Below, piece after piece: positions 5,964 to 13,328 of a stretch of 14,295 bases of DNA (its first letter is position 1; every line of letters begins with the position of its first letter). The notes below the pieces were generated by a model. It was given only the letters and a program-made list of their open reading frames with translations, was not told where the DNA came from and ran no database searches. A program made the translations under genes and the position numbers. This stretch comes from Kiritimatiellia bacterium (GTDB taxonomy: Bacteria > Verrucomicrobiota > Kiritimatiellia > RFP12 > UBA1067), in NCBI GenBank assembly GCA_016303225.1, contig JAEDMC010000065.1:1-14295 (forward strand), read 5' to 3'.

Positions 5964-8900
5964 TTACCTCACGATCAGCATGAGGCCCGAGGGACGCACC
6001 TCGAAGCAGCCGATGTCGACCCGGTCGTCGCAAATGCGCGGATTGCCGCAGAGGTCGGTCGCGCCCGTCATCCACGGCTGATCCACGCCCGCATCGCGGC
6101 ACGGCGAGCACGACTTGATGACACAGCCCTTCTTCAGGAGCGGATCCCTCGCCGTGTTGCCGTCCACGCCCTCCTCGGCCTCGGGATAGCAGCAGTGGTC
6201 CACGCTGCCGCCCTTCTTGACCAGTTCGCACACGCCGGTGTTGCCCCAGACGATGTTGTTGCGGAACGTGCCGCCGGCCACATGGACCGTCCCCGTCGAG
6301 GCAAGGACGCTGTTCCCGGCGATCGTGCAGCTCTCAATCGTGCCGTCGTCCTGATACGCCGCGACGGTGCTGCCCGCCTTCGTGCCCGTCACCAGCACAT
6401 TGCGCATCGTGCCGCCCTTGATGCGGAACGCCGGATAAACTCCGCCTTGGCTGTTGAGGAGCTGGGAATGCGTCACCGTCCCGCCGAGAAGGAGAACCGC
6501 GCCGCCGCCTTGGTCGTTTGCAACATCCGTTCCCGACTGGCAGCCCGAGAACATGCAGTTCGTGATCATGCCGTCCGTCAGGTAGGCACCGCCGCCGCCG
6601 CCGTAAAGCCCCGTCGCATAGCAGCCTTGGAACCAACAGTTCGCAACCGTGCCTCCCGACATGTTGATGCCGCCGCCCGAGCTCAGTTCCACGAGAGAGT
6701 TTCCGCAGCCCAGGAACCGGCAGCCGACGATCCTGCCGCTCGACATCGACGCGCCGCGCGAGCCGCCCTCGATCGTCAGGCCGGACAGGATCGCGGCCCT
6801 GTTGCCCAGCGAGAACGGGACGAAGCGCGTCTTGCAGAAGATCTTCGTGCGGTCCATGCCCTCGCCGTGAACCCGGATCGGATTGAGGAACGAGACCGCC
6901 GTCACGTTCGTGTAGACGCCTTCGGCCACCACGACCTCGCCCGTCACGTCCGCCGCGCCCCAAAGCGCCGCAAAGGCCGCCTCGAACGAGTCCGTCCCCG
7001 TCTCCTCCGTCGCGTACGGATAGGTGCCGCTGCCCGTGTGGTTCACGAAGACCTTCGTCGGCAGGATTGCGAACGTCTCCTCCTTCGCCGCCGGCTTGCC
7101 CTCGAAGACGACCGCCGCGCGAATCACATGCGCACCGGACGGAAGCCCCTTGAGCGTCACGATCTTCTCTGTCGTCGCCAGGGTTTCGCCGTCCAGCGTC
7201 CAGGCAACCGGCAGTTCCTCGTCGCCCACGCCCGTCACGACCGCCTCGACCACCACATCCGCGCCTTGCGGATACTTGCTCTGGTCGAACCGGAGGGTCA
7301 CCTCGTAGATCTCGATGCTCGCATCGTACTCGTACGCGCCGATGCTCGGATGCTCCGCGTCACGCGCAACTCCCGCGAAATCGCCCTTGACCGAGGCAAG
7401 CGGCACGCCCGTCCGGTAGGCGGACGACGAACGGGTGATGCGGAAGTCGTTCGAGACGACGCCGAAGAACGCGGGGTCGCCGGTCTTCGTGTCCGTCGCC
7501 TTCGCGACCGCCACCTCCGTCACGTTGTTCGCGAACGTGCCGCCGCTCACCGACACGCTGCCGGCCGTCGACGCCGCCGGGTGGCTGTTCCAGACGATGC
7601 AGTTCTTCGTCGTGCCGTTGGACTGGGAGATGCCGCTCTGTCCCGCCGTGTCGCCCGACCGCACGCAATTGTAGATCGTGCAGTTGTAGGTGTAGCCGTC
7701 CTCCTTGTAGATGCCCGCCGCACCGTACGTGCCCGTGTTGTTATAAATGAGGCAGTTGACCACCGTGCCGTTCTTCTGGTAAATGCCGGGGACGGAATTC
7801 TTGCTGTTGTCGTGGATCCTCGAGCAGGTCAGTGTGCCGGACTGCAGGTAGACAATGCCGGCGCCATAGCTGACAGTGCTGTGGTTGAAACCGCCGTTGT
7901 TCGCATGGATATCGCAGTTCGTCACGACAGCTGTGGAACCGTTCATCCAGACGGCATTGCCGTGCCCGTAAAGTCCCTCGAATGTACAGCGGTCAATTTC
8001 GCATCCGTCAACCGTGCCGCCCGTCATGTAGATGCCGCCGCCGCTGGAATAGAGCTGATAGACCGAACACGATGTCACGCGGCAGTTCCGCAGGGTGCCG
8101 GACGTCATGTTCACGCCGCCACCGTGCTCGTTCTGCACGGACACAGAACAGTTGCTGATCGTCACGCCCTCCAGCACCGCGCCACCAGCCGTCATGCTGA
8201 CACCGCGGCACTTCTTGCCGAAGTTCAGGATGACTTCGTCGCGCCCAGTGCCCTTCAGGGTGATCGAGCGCGACAGGTTGATCGTCTTCGTCAGCGCGTA
8301 GGTGCCGGGCGCGAAGAAAAGGGTTCCGCCCTTCACCGTCGCGTCAATCGCCGCCGCGACCTCATCGTCACCGTCCGTCGGCTGAAGGACGATCGGGGCG
8401 AGGATCTCGAAGTCAAGGGTCCTGTCCTCCGTCGTGCCGTCCGCCCAGCAGCTCCCCTCCTTGTCACGCAAGCCGACGACCACGGGATACGTCCCCGGCT
8501 CGACGCCGCCCTCGTTCTCAAGAACGACATAGCCCTCGCCGTCCTCGATGTCGGCCGTCAGGGTTTCGCCGGTCGCGTACTTGAACGGCGGATTCGCGGG
8601 AATGACCACGAACTCGCCGTCAAACTCATAGGCACCAGCCGTCGGCGCCGTCGCGCTGCGCACCTTGCCCACGATATCCGACGGCACGTCGGCCAGCGGT
8701 ACGCCATGCTCGTAGGCCGAAGAAGTGACCGTGGAAATCCGGAAATCGCCTTTCGCCGCATTGACGAACTTGGGGTCGCCCGTCGCCGTGCCCGTTCCGA
8801 CATCCTTCTCGGTGACGCCGTTCTCGAACGTGCCGCCGCCCACATATACACTCCCCGCCGTCGACGACGCCGGGTGGCTGTTCCAGACGATGCAGTTCTT

Positions 8901-9758
8901 CGTCGTGCCACCCGCCTGCGAGAGGCCGCTGATCCCAGTCGTGTCGCCCGAGAGCACGCAGTTGTAGACCGTGCAGTTATAGGTATAGCCGTTCGTCTTG
9001 TAGATGCCGGCCGACAGGGCCGTGCCCGTGTTGTTGTAAATGAGGCAGTTGATCATCGTGCCGTTTTCCTGGTGAACGCCAGGCGTGGCGTCTTTCGTGT
9101 TGTCGTGGATCTTCGATGCCACGAGCGTTCCGCTCTTCAGGTAGACGACGGCATCGCCATAGGCGCCGTTCGAATATCCGCCGTTGTTGGCATGGATGTC
9201 GCAGTTCGTCACCGTGCCGCCGTCCATGTAGATGGCGTTGCCATGCCCGTAGAGGTTGCCGAACTTGCACCCGTCGATTTCACAGCCGGAGACCGTGCCG
9301 CCCGTCATGTTGACGCCGCCGCCGTTCGCCGTCGTGCCGGTCGCGGCTGTCGCCTGACAGTCCGTGATGCGGCAGTTGCGGACAATGCCCTTCGACATGT
9401 TGACACCAGCGCCACTGGCATTGTAGGCATACCCGCCGGTAATCGTCACTCCCTCCAGCACCGCAGTGGACTCCGTCATCGAAACACCGCGGCACTTGCT
9501 CTGGAAGTCAAGTGTCGTCTGGCCCGCACCCGCGCCAACGAGCCGAACGTTCCTGTCGAACTTCAGCGTGGACGTTAGGAGAAACGTTCCCTGCCCGAGC
9601 TCGACCGTTGCGCCTTCCGCGGCGTTCGTGATGGCGTCGAGAATCGCCGCCGTGTCATCGCTGCCGGACGGCACTAGCGCGTCCGCGCGCGCCACATTTG
9701 CGCCAAACGCACACACCACCGCAGCACACGCCGCGGCGAACTTGCTGAGCCTACCCAT
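5964..9758 (-). CDS. Giant secreted triple beta-helix protein
   Basis: 1264 residues, exported, probably surface-located. The ATG at 9758 is chosen over 9764 because GGAGG lies 6 bases upstream of it and abuts the other. Signal peptide is KFAAACAAVVCAFGANVARA, cleaved near residue 25. Three right-handed parallel beta-helix (pectin-lyase-like, choice-of-anchor-Q type) modules follow at about 26-379, 456-812 and 902-1250. They are recognisable by ladders of G-x-x-x-N-C-x-I/V coils and by closing motifs such as PTAGAYEF, PSIGAYEY and NPRICDDRVDIGCFE. Modules 1 and 2 are close copies (both contain CRGVSMT and NCIVWNSHPA). Linkers at about 380-455 and 813-901 look like Ig/PKD-type beta-sandwich domains. 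No lyase catalytic residues could be identified. It ends GLMLIVR. Glycan binding or adhesion is inferred. Confidence 0.87.
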   Translation of the reverse strand: MGRLSKFAAACAAVVCAFGANVARADALVPSGSDDTAAILDAITNAAEGATVELGQGTFLLTSTLKFDRNVRLVGAGAGQTTLDFQSKCRGVSMTESTAVLEGVTITGGYAYNASGAGVNMSKGIVRNCRITDCQATAATGTTANGGGVNMTGGTVSGCEIDGCKFGNLYGHGNAIYMDGGTVTNCDIHANNGGYSNGAYGDAVVYLKSGTLVASKIHDNTKDATPGVHQENGTMINCLIYNNTGTALSAGIYKTNGYTYNCTVYNCVLSGDTTGISGLSQAGGTTKNCIVWNSHPASSTAGSVYVGGGTFENGVTEKDVGTGTATGDPKFVNAAKGDFRISTVTSSAYEHGVPLADVPSDIVGKVRSATAPTAGAYEFDGEFVVIPANPPFKYATGETLTADIEDGEGYVVLENEGGVEPGTYPVVVGLRDKEGSCWADGTTEDRTLDFEILAPIVLQPTDGDDEVAAAIDATVKGGTLFFAPGTYALTKTINLSRSITLKGTGRDEVILNFGKKCRGVSMTAGGAVLEGVTISNCSVSVQNEHGGGVNMTSGTLRNCRVTSCSVYQLYSSGGGIYMTGGTVDGCEIDRCTFEGLYGHGNAVWMNGSTAVVTNCDIHANNGGFNHSTVSYGAGIVYLQSGTLTCSRIHDNSKNSVPGIYQKNGTVVNCLIYNNTGTYGAAGIYKEDGYTYNCTIYNCVRSGDTAGQSGISQSNGTTKNCIVWNSHPAASTAGSVSVSGGTFANNVTEVAVAKATDTKTGDPAFFGVVSNDFRITRSSSAYRTGVPLASVKGDFAGVARDAEHPSIGAYEYDASIEIYEVTLRFDQSKYPQGADVVVEAVVTGVGDEELPVAWTLDGETLATTEKIVTLKGLPSGAHVIRAAVVFEGKPAAKEETFAILPTKVFVNHTGSGTYPYATEETGTDSFEAAFAALWGAADVTGEVVVAEGVYTNVTAVSFLNPIRVHGEGMDRTKIFCKTRFVPFSLGNRAAILSGLTIEGGSRGASMSSGRIVGCRFLGCGNSLVELSSGGGINMSGGTVANCWFQGCYATGLYGGGGGAYLTDGMITNCMFSGCQSGTDVANDQGGGAVLLLGGTVTHSQLLNSQGGVYPAFRIKGGTMRNVLVTGTKAGSTVAAYQDDGTIESCTIAGNSVLASTGTVHVAGGTFRNNIVWGNTGVCELVKKGGSVDHCCYPEAEEGVDGNTARDPLLKKGCVIKSCSPCRDAGVDQPWMTGATDLCGNPRICDDRVDIGCFEVRPSGLMLIVR
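7323..9683 (-). repeat. Internal tandem duplication (beta-helix modules 1 and 2)
   Basis: Module 1 (coded by about 9683-8622) and module 2 (about 8393-7323) are similar at protein and DNA level, offset by roughly 1.3 kb (about 430 codons). For example GGGTGGCTGTTCCAGACGAT followed by GCAGTTCTTCGTCGTGCC occurs near 7578 and near 8873. Similarity at third codon positions suggests a fairly recent duplication or ongoing gene conversion. Module 3 is more distant. Confidence 0.8.
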
Positions 9759-9817
9759 AAACATCCTCCCTGTTGGGAATAGCAGAATTTCATGAAGTTA
9801 TCTCATTCACGAGTCGT

Positions 9818-9847
9818 AGTATAGCAGACCAAACAGCCGTGCGTCAA
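9818..9847 (-). promoter_or_regulatory. Promoter candidate for the beta-helix gene
   Basis: On the minus strand TTGACG (9847-9842) and TATACT (9823-9818) are 18 bases apart, close to the sigma-70 consensus. Predicted initiation near 9811 gives a leader of about 52 bases before the ATG at 9758. The -35 box lies 15 bases below the AT-rich end of the 129-bp repeat, echoing the layout at the other secreted gene, which also has an 18-base spacer. Confidence 0.65.
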
Positions 9848-9862
9848 GCGGTCATTCTTTCT

Positions 9863-9991
9863 CGGAAGGTTTGATAATTTTATGTTTTCCTAAAATTGTT
9901 CCTGCTATATTTGAGCATATAACGAGGTCGGTTTTCGGGTGCGTTTTTGGCGTCAATTGCCGCGATGCGGGAAAGTCGCGCTATCCGTCGC
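9863..9991 (-). repeat. 129-bp dispersed repeat, copy B
   Basis: Same orientation and 126/129 identity with copy A at 4311-4439. Beyond CCGTCGC the two flanks diverge completely: copy A continues TTCCAGCGAAGG, copy B continues CGTCCGCAAAAGCG and then reaches the 45-bp inverted repeat. The sharp junction indicates a repeat unit with a defined edge rather than ordinary divergence of two paralogous promoters. Confidence 0.9.
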
Positions 9992-10023
9992 CGTCCGCAA
10001 AAGCGAATTCGCACTTTCTTTGT

Positions 10024-10068
10024 GGCTTCGGGCATAAGTGTGGGTCAAAAAGGCGGTAGAGAACGCAG
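10024..10068 (+). repeat. 45-bp inverted repeat, right copy
   Basis: Partner of 5729-5773 in opposite orientation with a single mismatch at 10045. It lies 32 bases beyond the 129-bp repeat copy B and 60 bases from the stop of the truncated signal-peptide frame. Its proximity to that broken frame makes it a plausible junction of an insertion or recombination event. Confidence 0.9.
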
Positions 10069-10128
10069 ATGCTTCGCATACGCAAAGTTTCGACCGAATC
10101 GGCGCGGCTAGGACGGTCGCGCTCGTCG

Positions 10129-10221
10129 TCACGCCAGACCTCGAGCGTCATCCCACTCGTCGGCATAGGCGACCGCTGCGACCAGCGACAGCACCGCGGC
10201 AAGTGTCCGCCCTGACGGCAT
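10129..10221 (-). pseudogene. Signal-peptide stump of a lost secreted gene
   Basis: ATG at 10221 lies 5 bases after the stop of the oxidoreductase gene and opens 30 codons: MPSGRTLAAVLSLVAAVAYA, a textbook signal peptide with AYA cleavage site, then DEWDDARGLA and a TGA. A clean signal peptide in operon position with only ten mature residues suggests the 5' end of a fifth operon gene whose body has been lost or frameshifted. The mature start is too short to identify. No strong ribosome binding site is seen, though coupling to the preceding gene could serve. It could instead be a genuine tiny peptide. Confidence 0.5.
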
Positions 10222-10226
10222 TTCGA

Positions 10227-11438
10227 TCAGTTCAGCTCGACAATCTTGCCTCCAGCAAGCCGCGACTCTTCCGCGGCAAAGCAAATGAGATGGCTCTGCA
10301 GGGCCTCTTCGGTCGTGTGGCGAATCTCATCCGGATCGTTTCGCCTGAGAATGCGGATCATCTCGGAGACCAGGTTGAAGTCGCCGCCGCCGTGACGCGA
10401 GCGGTTGGGGATGCGGTAGACGCGCGGCACGCCCGTCTCGACCGGATTGCCGTCGAAGCGGCAAATGTCCAGGTTCTCGCCGTCGCCTACGATCTCACCG
10501 CGCGTGAGCGCGATGCGGGTCGTGCGGACGTTCTTCTCGGTGAAGCCCGTCATCACGTGGCTCACGGTCGCGCCGCCCTCGAACTCCATCGTCACCGTCT
10601 GGTGGTCGGGGACGTCGTTGTCGGCCTGGTAGACGCACTTGCCGTACTCCGTCTCCGCGATGAGCTTCTTCATCGCCGCGTCCGAACGGTCCGCAAAGAG
10701 ATACTTGAGCTCGTCATGGTCGACGTACATGTTCTGGGCGCTCCAGACGCAGTTCTTCCGAACCGCCTCCGGACAGTCCACGCAGCGCAGCGCGGCGCCC
10801 TTCGGCATCATCTCCTTGCGAAAGAGCTTGATCGAGCCGAAGCTCGTCACCTTCCGGCACTTCTGACCGATCCACCACACGAACAGGTCGAAGTCGTGCG
10901 AGCACTTCGCCAGGATGATCGGCGAGGACTTCTTCGAGTTCGCCCAGTTGCCGCGCACATAGGAGTGGGCGACCTTCCAGAAGCCGGCGGACTCCTGATG
11001 CGAGATCGAGACGACGTCGCCGAGCTCGCCCGAGTCGATGAGCGCCTTGATGTGCGCGAAATACGCCGTGTAGCGGAGGACATGCCCGACGATGACGAGA
11101 CGCCTGTTCCGGATCGCGCAGTCGATCACCTCGCGGCATTCCTGCGCCGTCGGGGAAATCGGCTTCTCGAGCAGAAGGTGATACCCCGCCTCAAGCGCCA
11201 TGATCGCCGGATCGTGGTGCAGGGCGTCCGGCATCGTGACCATCACGATGTCCGCCTCGGGATGCGCCTCCAGGCACTCGCGCCAGTCCTTCCAGTACTG
11301 CGGCGCGGGAATCACTTCGGCCTGCTCGGGATCGGCGACGCCGACGATCTCCAGCTGGTCGGGATGCTCCTTCGCGTATTCCGCATAGGCTCGGCCGCGA
11401 TAGCCCGCGCCGAGGACGATGGCCCGGAGCTTTTTCAT
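10227..11438 (-). CDS. Gfo/Idh/MocA family oxidoreductase, cytoplasmic
   Basis: 403 residues, no signal peptide. NAD(P)-dependent dehydrogenase of the glucose-fructose oxidoreductase/inositol dehydrogenase family. The N-terminal Rossmann fold shows GAGYRG (10-15) and an acidic Asp36 in VADPEQ at the end of strand 2, favouring NAD. EKP (91-93) supplies the family lysine, and LAKCSHDFD (177-184) carries further active-site Lys/His candidates. A cysteine group (Cys219, Cys222, Cys230) in RCVDCPEAVRKNC occurs in a subset of the family and may bind metal. The ATG at 11438 overlaps the upstream stop (ATGA); the in-frame TTG at 11444 is less likely. No Shine-Dalgarno is present, so translation is probably coupled. 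Substrate cannot be read from sequence; a sugar or cyclitol is expected. Confidence 0.88.
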   Translation of the reverse strand: MKKLRAIVLGAGYRGRAYAEYAKEHPDQLEIVGVADPEQAEVIPAPQYWKDWRECLEAHPEADIVMVTMPDALHHDPAIMALEAGYHLLLEKPISPTAQECREVIDCAIRNRRLVIVGHVLRYTAYFAHIKALIDSGELGDVVSISHQESAGFWKVAHSYVRGNWANSKKSSPIILAKCSHDFDLFVWWIGQKCRKVTSFGSIKLFRKEMMPKGAALRCVDCPEAVRKNCVWSAQNMYVDHDELKYLFADRSDAAMKKLIAETEYGKCVYQADNDVPDHQTVTMEFEGGATVSHVMTGFTEKNVRTTRIALTRGEIVGDGENLDICRFDGNPVETGVPRVYRIPNRSRHGGGDFNLVSEMIRILRRNDPDEIRHTTEEALQSHLICFAAEESRLAGGKIVELN

Positions 11439-11908
11439 TCGCAAATGCGGAGCTGCTGATCACAGAAGGTCCGGACATATCCGTCGTCCGTCTTCGCCCG
11501 GGCGCGCTTGAGCGCGGCCACCCAGACCTTGCGGCACGCCGGAGCCTTCGGACACTTCGGACACATCACGAGCTGCGTCACGGCCGCGATCTGCGTCAGC
11601 GCGATCGGATCGCCGTCATAGGCCGTGCCGATCTTCGTCAGGAGCGCGTCGGACGCCGCGTCGGACGCGACGAAGCCCGCCAGGACCTCCCTCTTCGTGG
11701 CGGCCTCGACCGCCTTCGGATCCTTGCACTGCCACTCGTAGGCCATCTCGTAGCCCTTATGACTGGCCATCGCGGAACCGTAGTCGGCGAATGCGGTCGC
11801 CTTCGGGGCCCCAAGCTCGCCCTTCGGCTCGAACGCCCCGTACTTCTCCTCCGTCACACACCCGGCCAACAGCGCCGCGGTCAGGACAACACCAAGTAAC
11901 TTGCTCAT
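11435..11908 (-). CDS. Small Cys-rich lipoprotein, unknown function
   Basis: 157 residues beginning with a lipoprotein signal whose lipobox is LLAGC, lipidated Cys17; expected to be anchored in the envelope facing the periplasm. Translation starts at 11908 with AAGGTG upstream. The mature chain is helical and alanine-rich and has six further cysteines (61, 116, 119, 125, 149, 156). These include a CPKCPKAPAC cluster that could bind a metal or cofactor, or form disulfides. There is no CxxCH haem motif. I recognise no family. Its position between two oxidoreductase genes, 34 bases after one and overlapping the next by 4, argues for a role with them, perhaps as a periplasmic structural or redox partner; that is inference. 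Confidence 0.8.
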   Translation of the reverse strand: MSKLLGVVLTAALLAGCVTEEKYGAFEPKGELGAPKATAFADYGSAMASHKGYEMAYEWQCKDPKAVEAATKREVLAGFVASDAASDALLTKIGTAYDGDPIALTQIAAVTQLVMCPKCPKAPACRKVWVAALKRARAKTDDGYVRTFCDQQLRICE

Positions 11909-11942
11909 TTCTTCACCTTAACCTTTCACCTTCGCCCCGGCG

Positions 11943-13274
11943 TCAGCCGAACATCTCTTCGCGCCAAGGCTGACGCATCATGTCGTCCTGATAGAGGAAG
12001 CGCTCCGCCGCCTCGTCGTTCTTGGCGTGCAGCGTCACGGGATCGAACTCGAAGCCGCGCCCGAGGCGCCACGCGACGATCGCGAGGTTGAACATCGTCG
12101 AGGAGCGGAAGCCGTTCGCCTCGTTGAGCGCGAAGGTCTTGCGGTTCTTGCAGCTGTCGATGAAGTCCGTCTGCTGCGGCGCCGGCTTCGGGAGCTCGGC
12201 GAGCGTCTTCAGCACCTTCTCCTCCGGCCACCAGCCGTTCGCGTCCTTGATGCGGAGCGTCTTGCCGCCGCCCGCCTTCTTGTAGACGCAAAGCCCGTTC
12301 GACCCGCGCAGCAGCGGCTCGTCGCGCAGCGACACGTCGCCGTCGAGAATCACCTCGGTGCCGTCATCATACGTAAGCGTGAAGCGGTCAAAGCTGCCGA
12401 CGGCCTCCGGATGCTGCCGAAGCCCCTTGTAGTCGATCTTGACGGGGCTCGTCTCGTCCTTGCACAGGAGGTACTGCAGCGGATCGAGATAGTGCTGCGC
12501 CATGTCCCCGAGCCCGCCGGAATCGTAGTCCCAATAGCCGCGGAACGACGTGCCGAAGCGGTGGTCCGTATACGGCTTCCACGGCGCCGGACCGAGCCAC
12601 ATGTCCCAGTCCAGCCCCTGCGGCACCATCTGCGCCCGGTCCTGCACGCGGCCGGACCAGCCGAACTTCCACGTGAAGCCCTGGCCCTCGCCGAACGTGC
12701 ACTTGATCGGACCCTTGCCGAGGAGCCCGTTCTCGACGATCTGGCGGATCGGCTCGACCGTCGTGCCGAAGCCGTAGAACTGCCCCTGGAAGCGGAACCA
12801 GGTGTTGAGACGGAACATGCACTTGTTCTTCTGGACGAGCTCCATGACGCGCTTGCCCTCGCCGACCGTGCGCGTCATCGGCTTCTCGCACCAGATGTCC
12901 TTGCCGGCCTTCGCCGCCATCGCGCTCATCGCGCCGTGCCAGTGCGGCGGCGTGCAGATGTGCACGATGTCCACGCCCGGATCGTTGATGAGCTCGACGA
13001 AGTTCCTGAACGCCTTGATCTTGCCGAAGCCGGCCTTCTCCGCCGCCGCCAGACCCGCTTCAACGCGCGGCGCGTAGCAGTCGGTGAGGCCGACGAGCCG
13101 CGAACCCTTGAACGGCAGGTGGTTCTCGCTGTGCGCGATGCAGCCGAAGCCGATCAGCGCGCGCGTCAGCTGGTTCGAGGGCGCCTCTGCGCCCCACAAG
13201 ACCTTCGACGGAATGATGTTGAACGCGCCGAACGCCGCCGACGCCTTCAAAAGCTCTCTTCTTGTCATCTGCAT
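11943..13274 (-). CDS. Tat-exported Gfo/Idh/MocA family oxidoreductase
   Basis: 443 residues. The ATG at 13274 has a perfect AGGAGG 7 bases upstream; the frame could extend to 13298 but without such a site. The N-terminus MTRRELLKASAAFGAF is a twin-arginine signal, so the enzyme should be exported folded with its NAD(P) cofactor bound. Family motifs are GFGCIA (42-47, nucleotide loop), TPPHWH (108-113), EKP (130-132), DWDMWLGPAPWKPY (222-235) and GGLGDMAQHYLD (253-264, His261). This pattern is typical of the secreted subgroup common in Planctomycetes, Verrucomicrobia and Bacteroidetes. Expected chemistry is reversible oxidation of a sugar hydroxyl; substrate unknown. It follows the TIM-barrel lipoprotein by 54 bases, consistent with consecutive steps in the envelope. 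Confidence 0.9.
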   Translation of the reverse strand: MQMTRRELLKASAAFGAFNIIPSKVLWGAEAPSNQLTRALIGFGCIAHSENHLPFKGSRLVGLTDCYAPRVEAGLAAAEKAGFGKIKAFRNFVELINDPGVDIVHICTPPHWHGAMSAMAAKAGKDIWCEKPMTRTVGEGKRVMELVQKNKCMFRLNTWFRFQGQFYGFGTTVEPIRQIVENGLLGKGPIKCTFGEGQGFTWKFGWSGRVQDRAQMVPQGLDWDMWLGPAPWKPYTDHRFGTSFRGYWDYDSGGLGDMAQHYLDPLQYLLCKDETSPVKIDYKGLRQHPEAVGSFDRFTLTYDDGTEVILDGDVSLRDEPLLRGSNGLCVYKKAGGGKTLRIKDANGWWPEEKVLKTLAELPKPAPQQTDFIDSCKNRKTFALNEANGFRSSTMFNLAIVAWRLGRGFEFDPVTLHAKNDEAAERFLYQDDMMRQPWREEMFG

Positions 13275-13303
13275 GTCAAAACCTCCTTGAATAGGCAAAT
13301 GCG

Positions 13304-13318
13304 CCGGCGCGACGCCGG
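13304..13318. repeat. Intercistronic GC hairpin
   Basis: CCGGCG (13304-13309) and CGCCGG (13313-13318) form a 6-bp GC stem with a 3-base loop in the 54-base gap between the epimerase and the Tat oxidoreductase genes. It could stabilise or partition the operon mRNA, or weakly terminate; no T-run follows on the minus strand. Confidence 0.55.
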
Positions 13319-13328
13319 TTCAATCTTT

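Larger units (their letters stand above)
9759..10226. other. Intergenic region upstream of the beta-helix gene
   Basis: This 468-bp stretch has no full-length gene. From the gene outward it holds a leader of about 52 bases ending in GGAGG, a sigma-70-like promoter, the 129-bp repeat copy B, 32 bases of unmatched sequence, the right copy of the 45-bp inverted repeat, and a signal-peptide-only remnant abutting the oxidoreductase gene. No terminator with a T-run is visible for the upstream operon. Confidence 0.7.

Noticed and set aside
6195..9578. 1127-codon open frame on the plus strand
   Set aside because: It lies entirely antisense to the beta-helix gene, has no ribosome binding site or signal, and its translation is an Arg/Ala/His/Asp-rich string typical of the complementary frame of GC-rich repetitive coding DNA.
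5964..9758. Pectate lyase or other polysaccharide lyase activity for the beta-helix protein
   Set aside because: The fold fits, but I found no catalytic Asp/Arg/Lys pattern of a lyase family, and choice-of-anchor-type beta-helix proteins are often non-enzymatic.
5729..10068. Classical insertion sequence or composite transposon
   Set aside because: No transposase or recombinase gene lies between or beside the inverted repeats and I see no target-site duplication at the outer edges.
10038..11459. 473-codon open frame on the plus strand
   Set aside because: Antisense to the clear Gfo/Idh/MocA gene, Arg/Val/Asp-rich without domains, and starts inside the 45-bp repeat.
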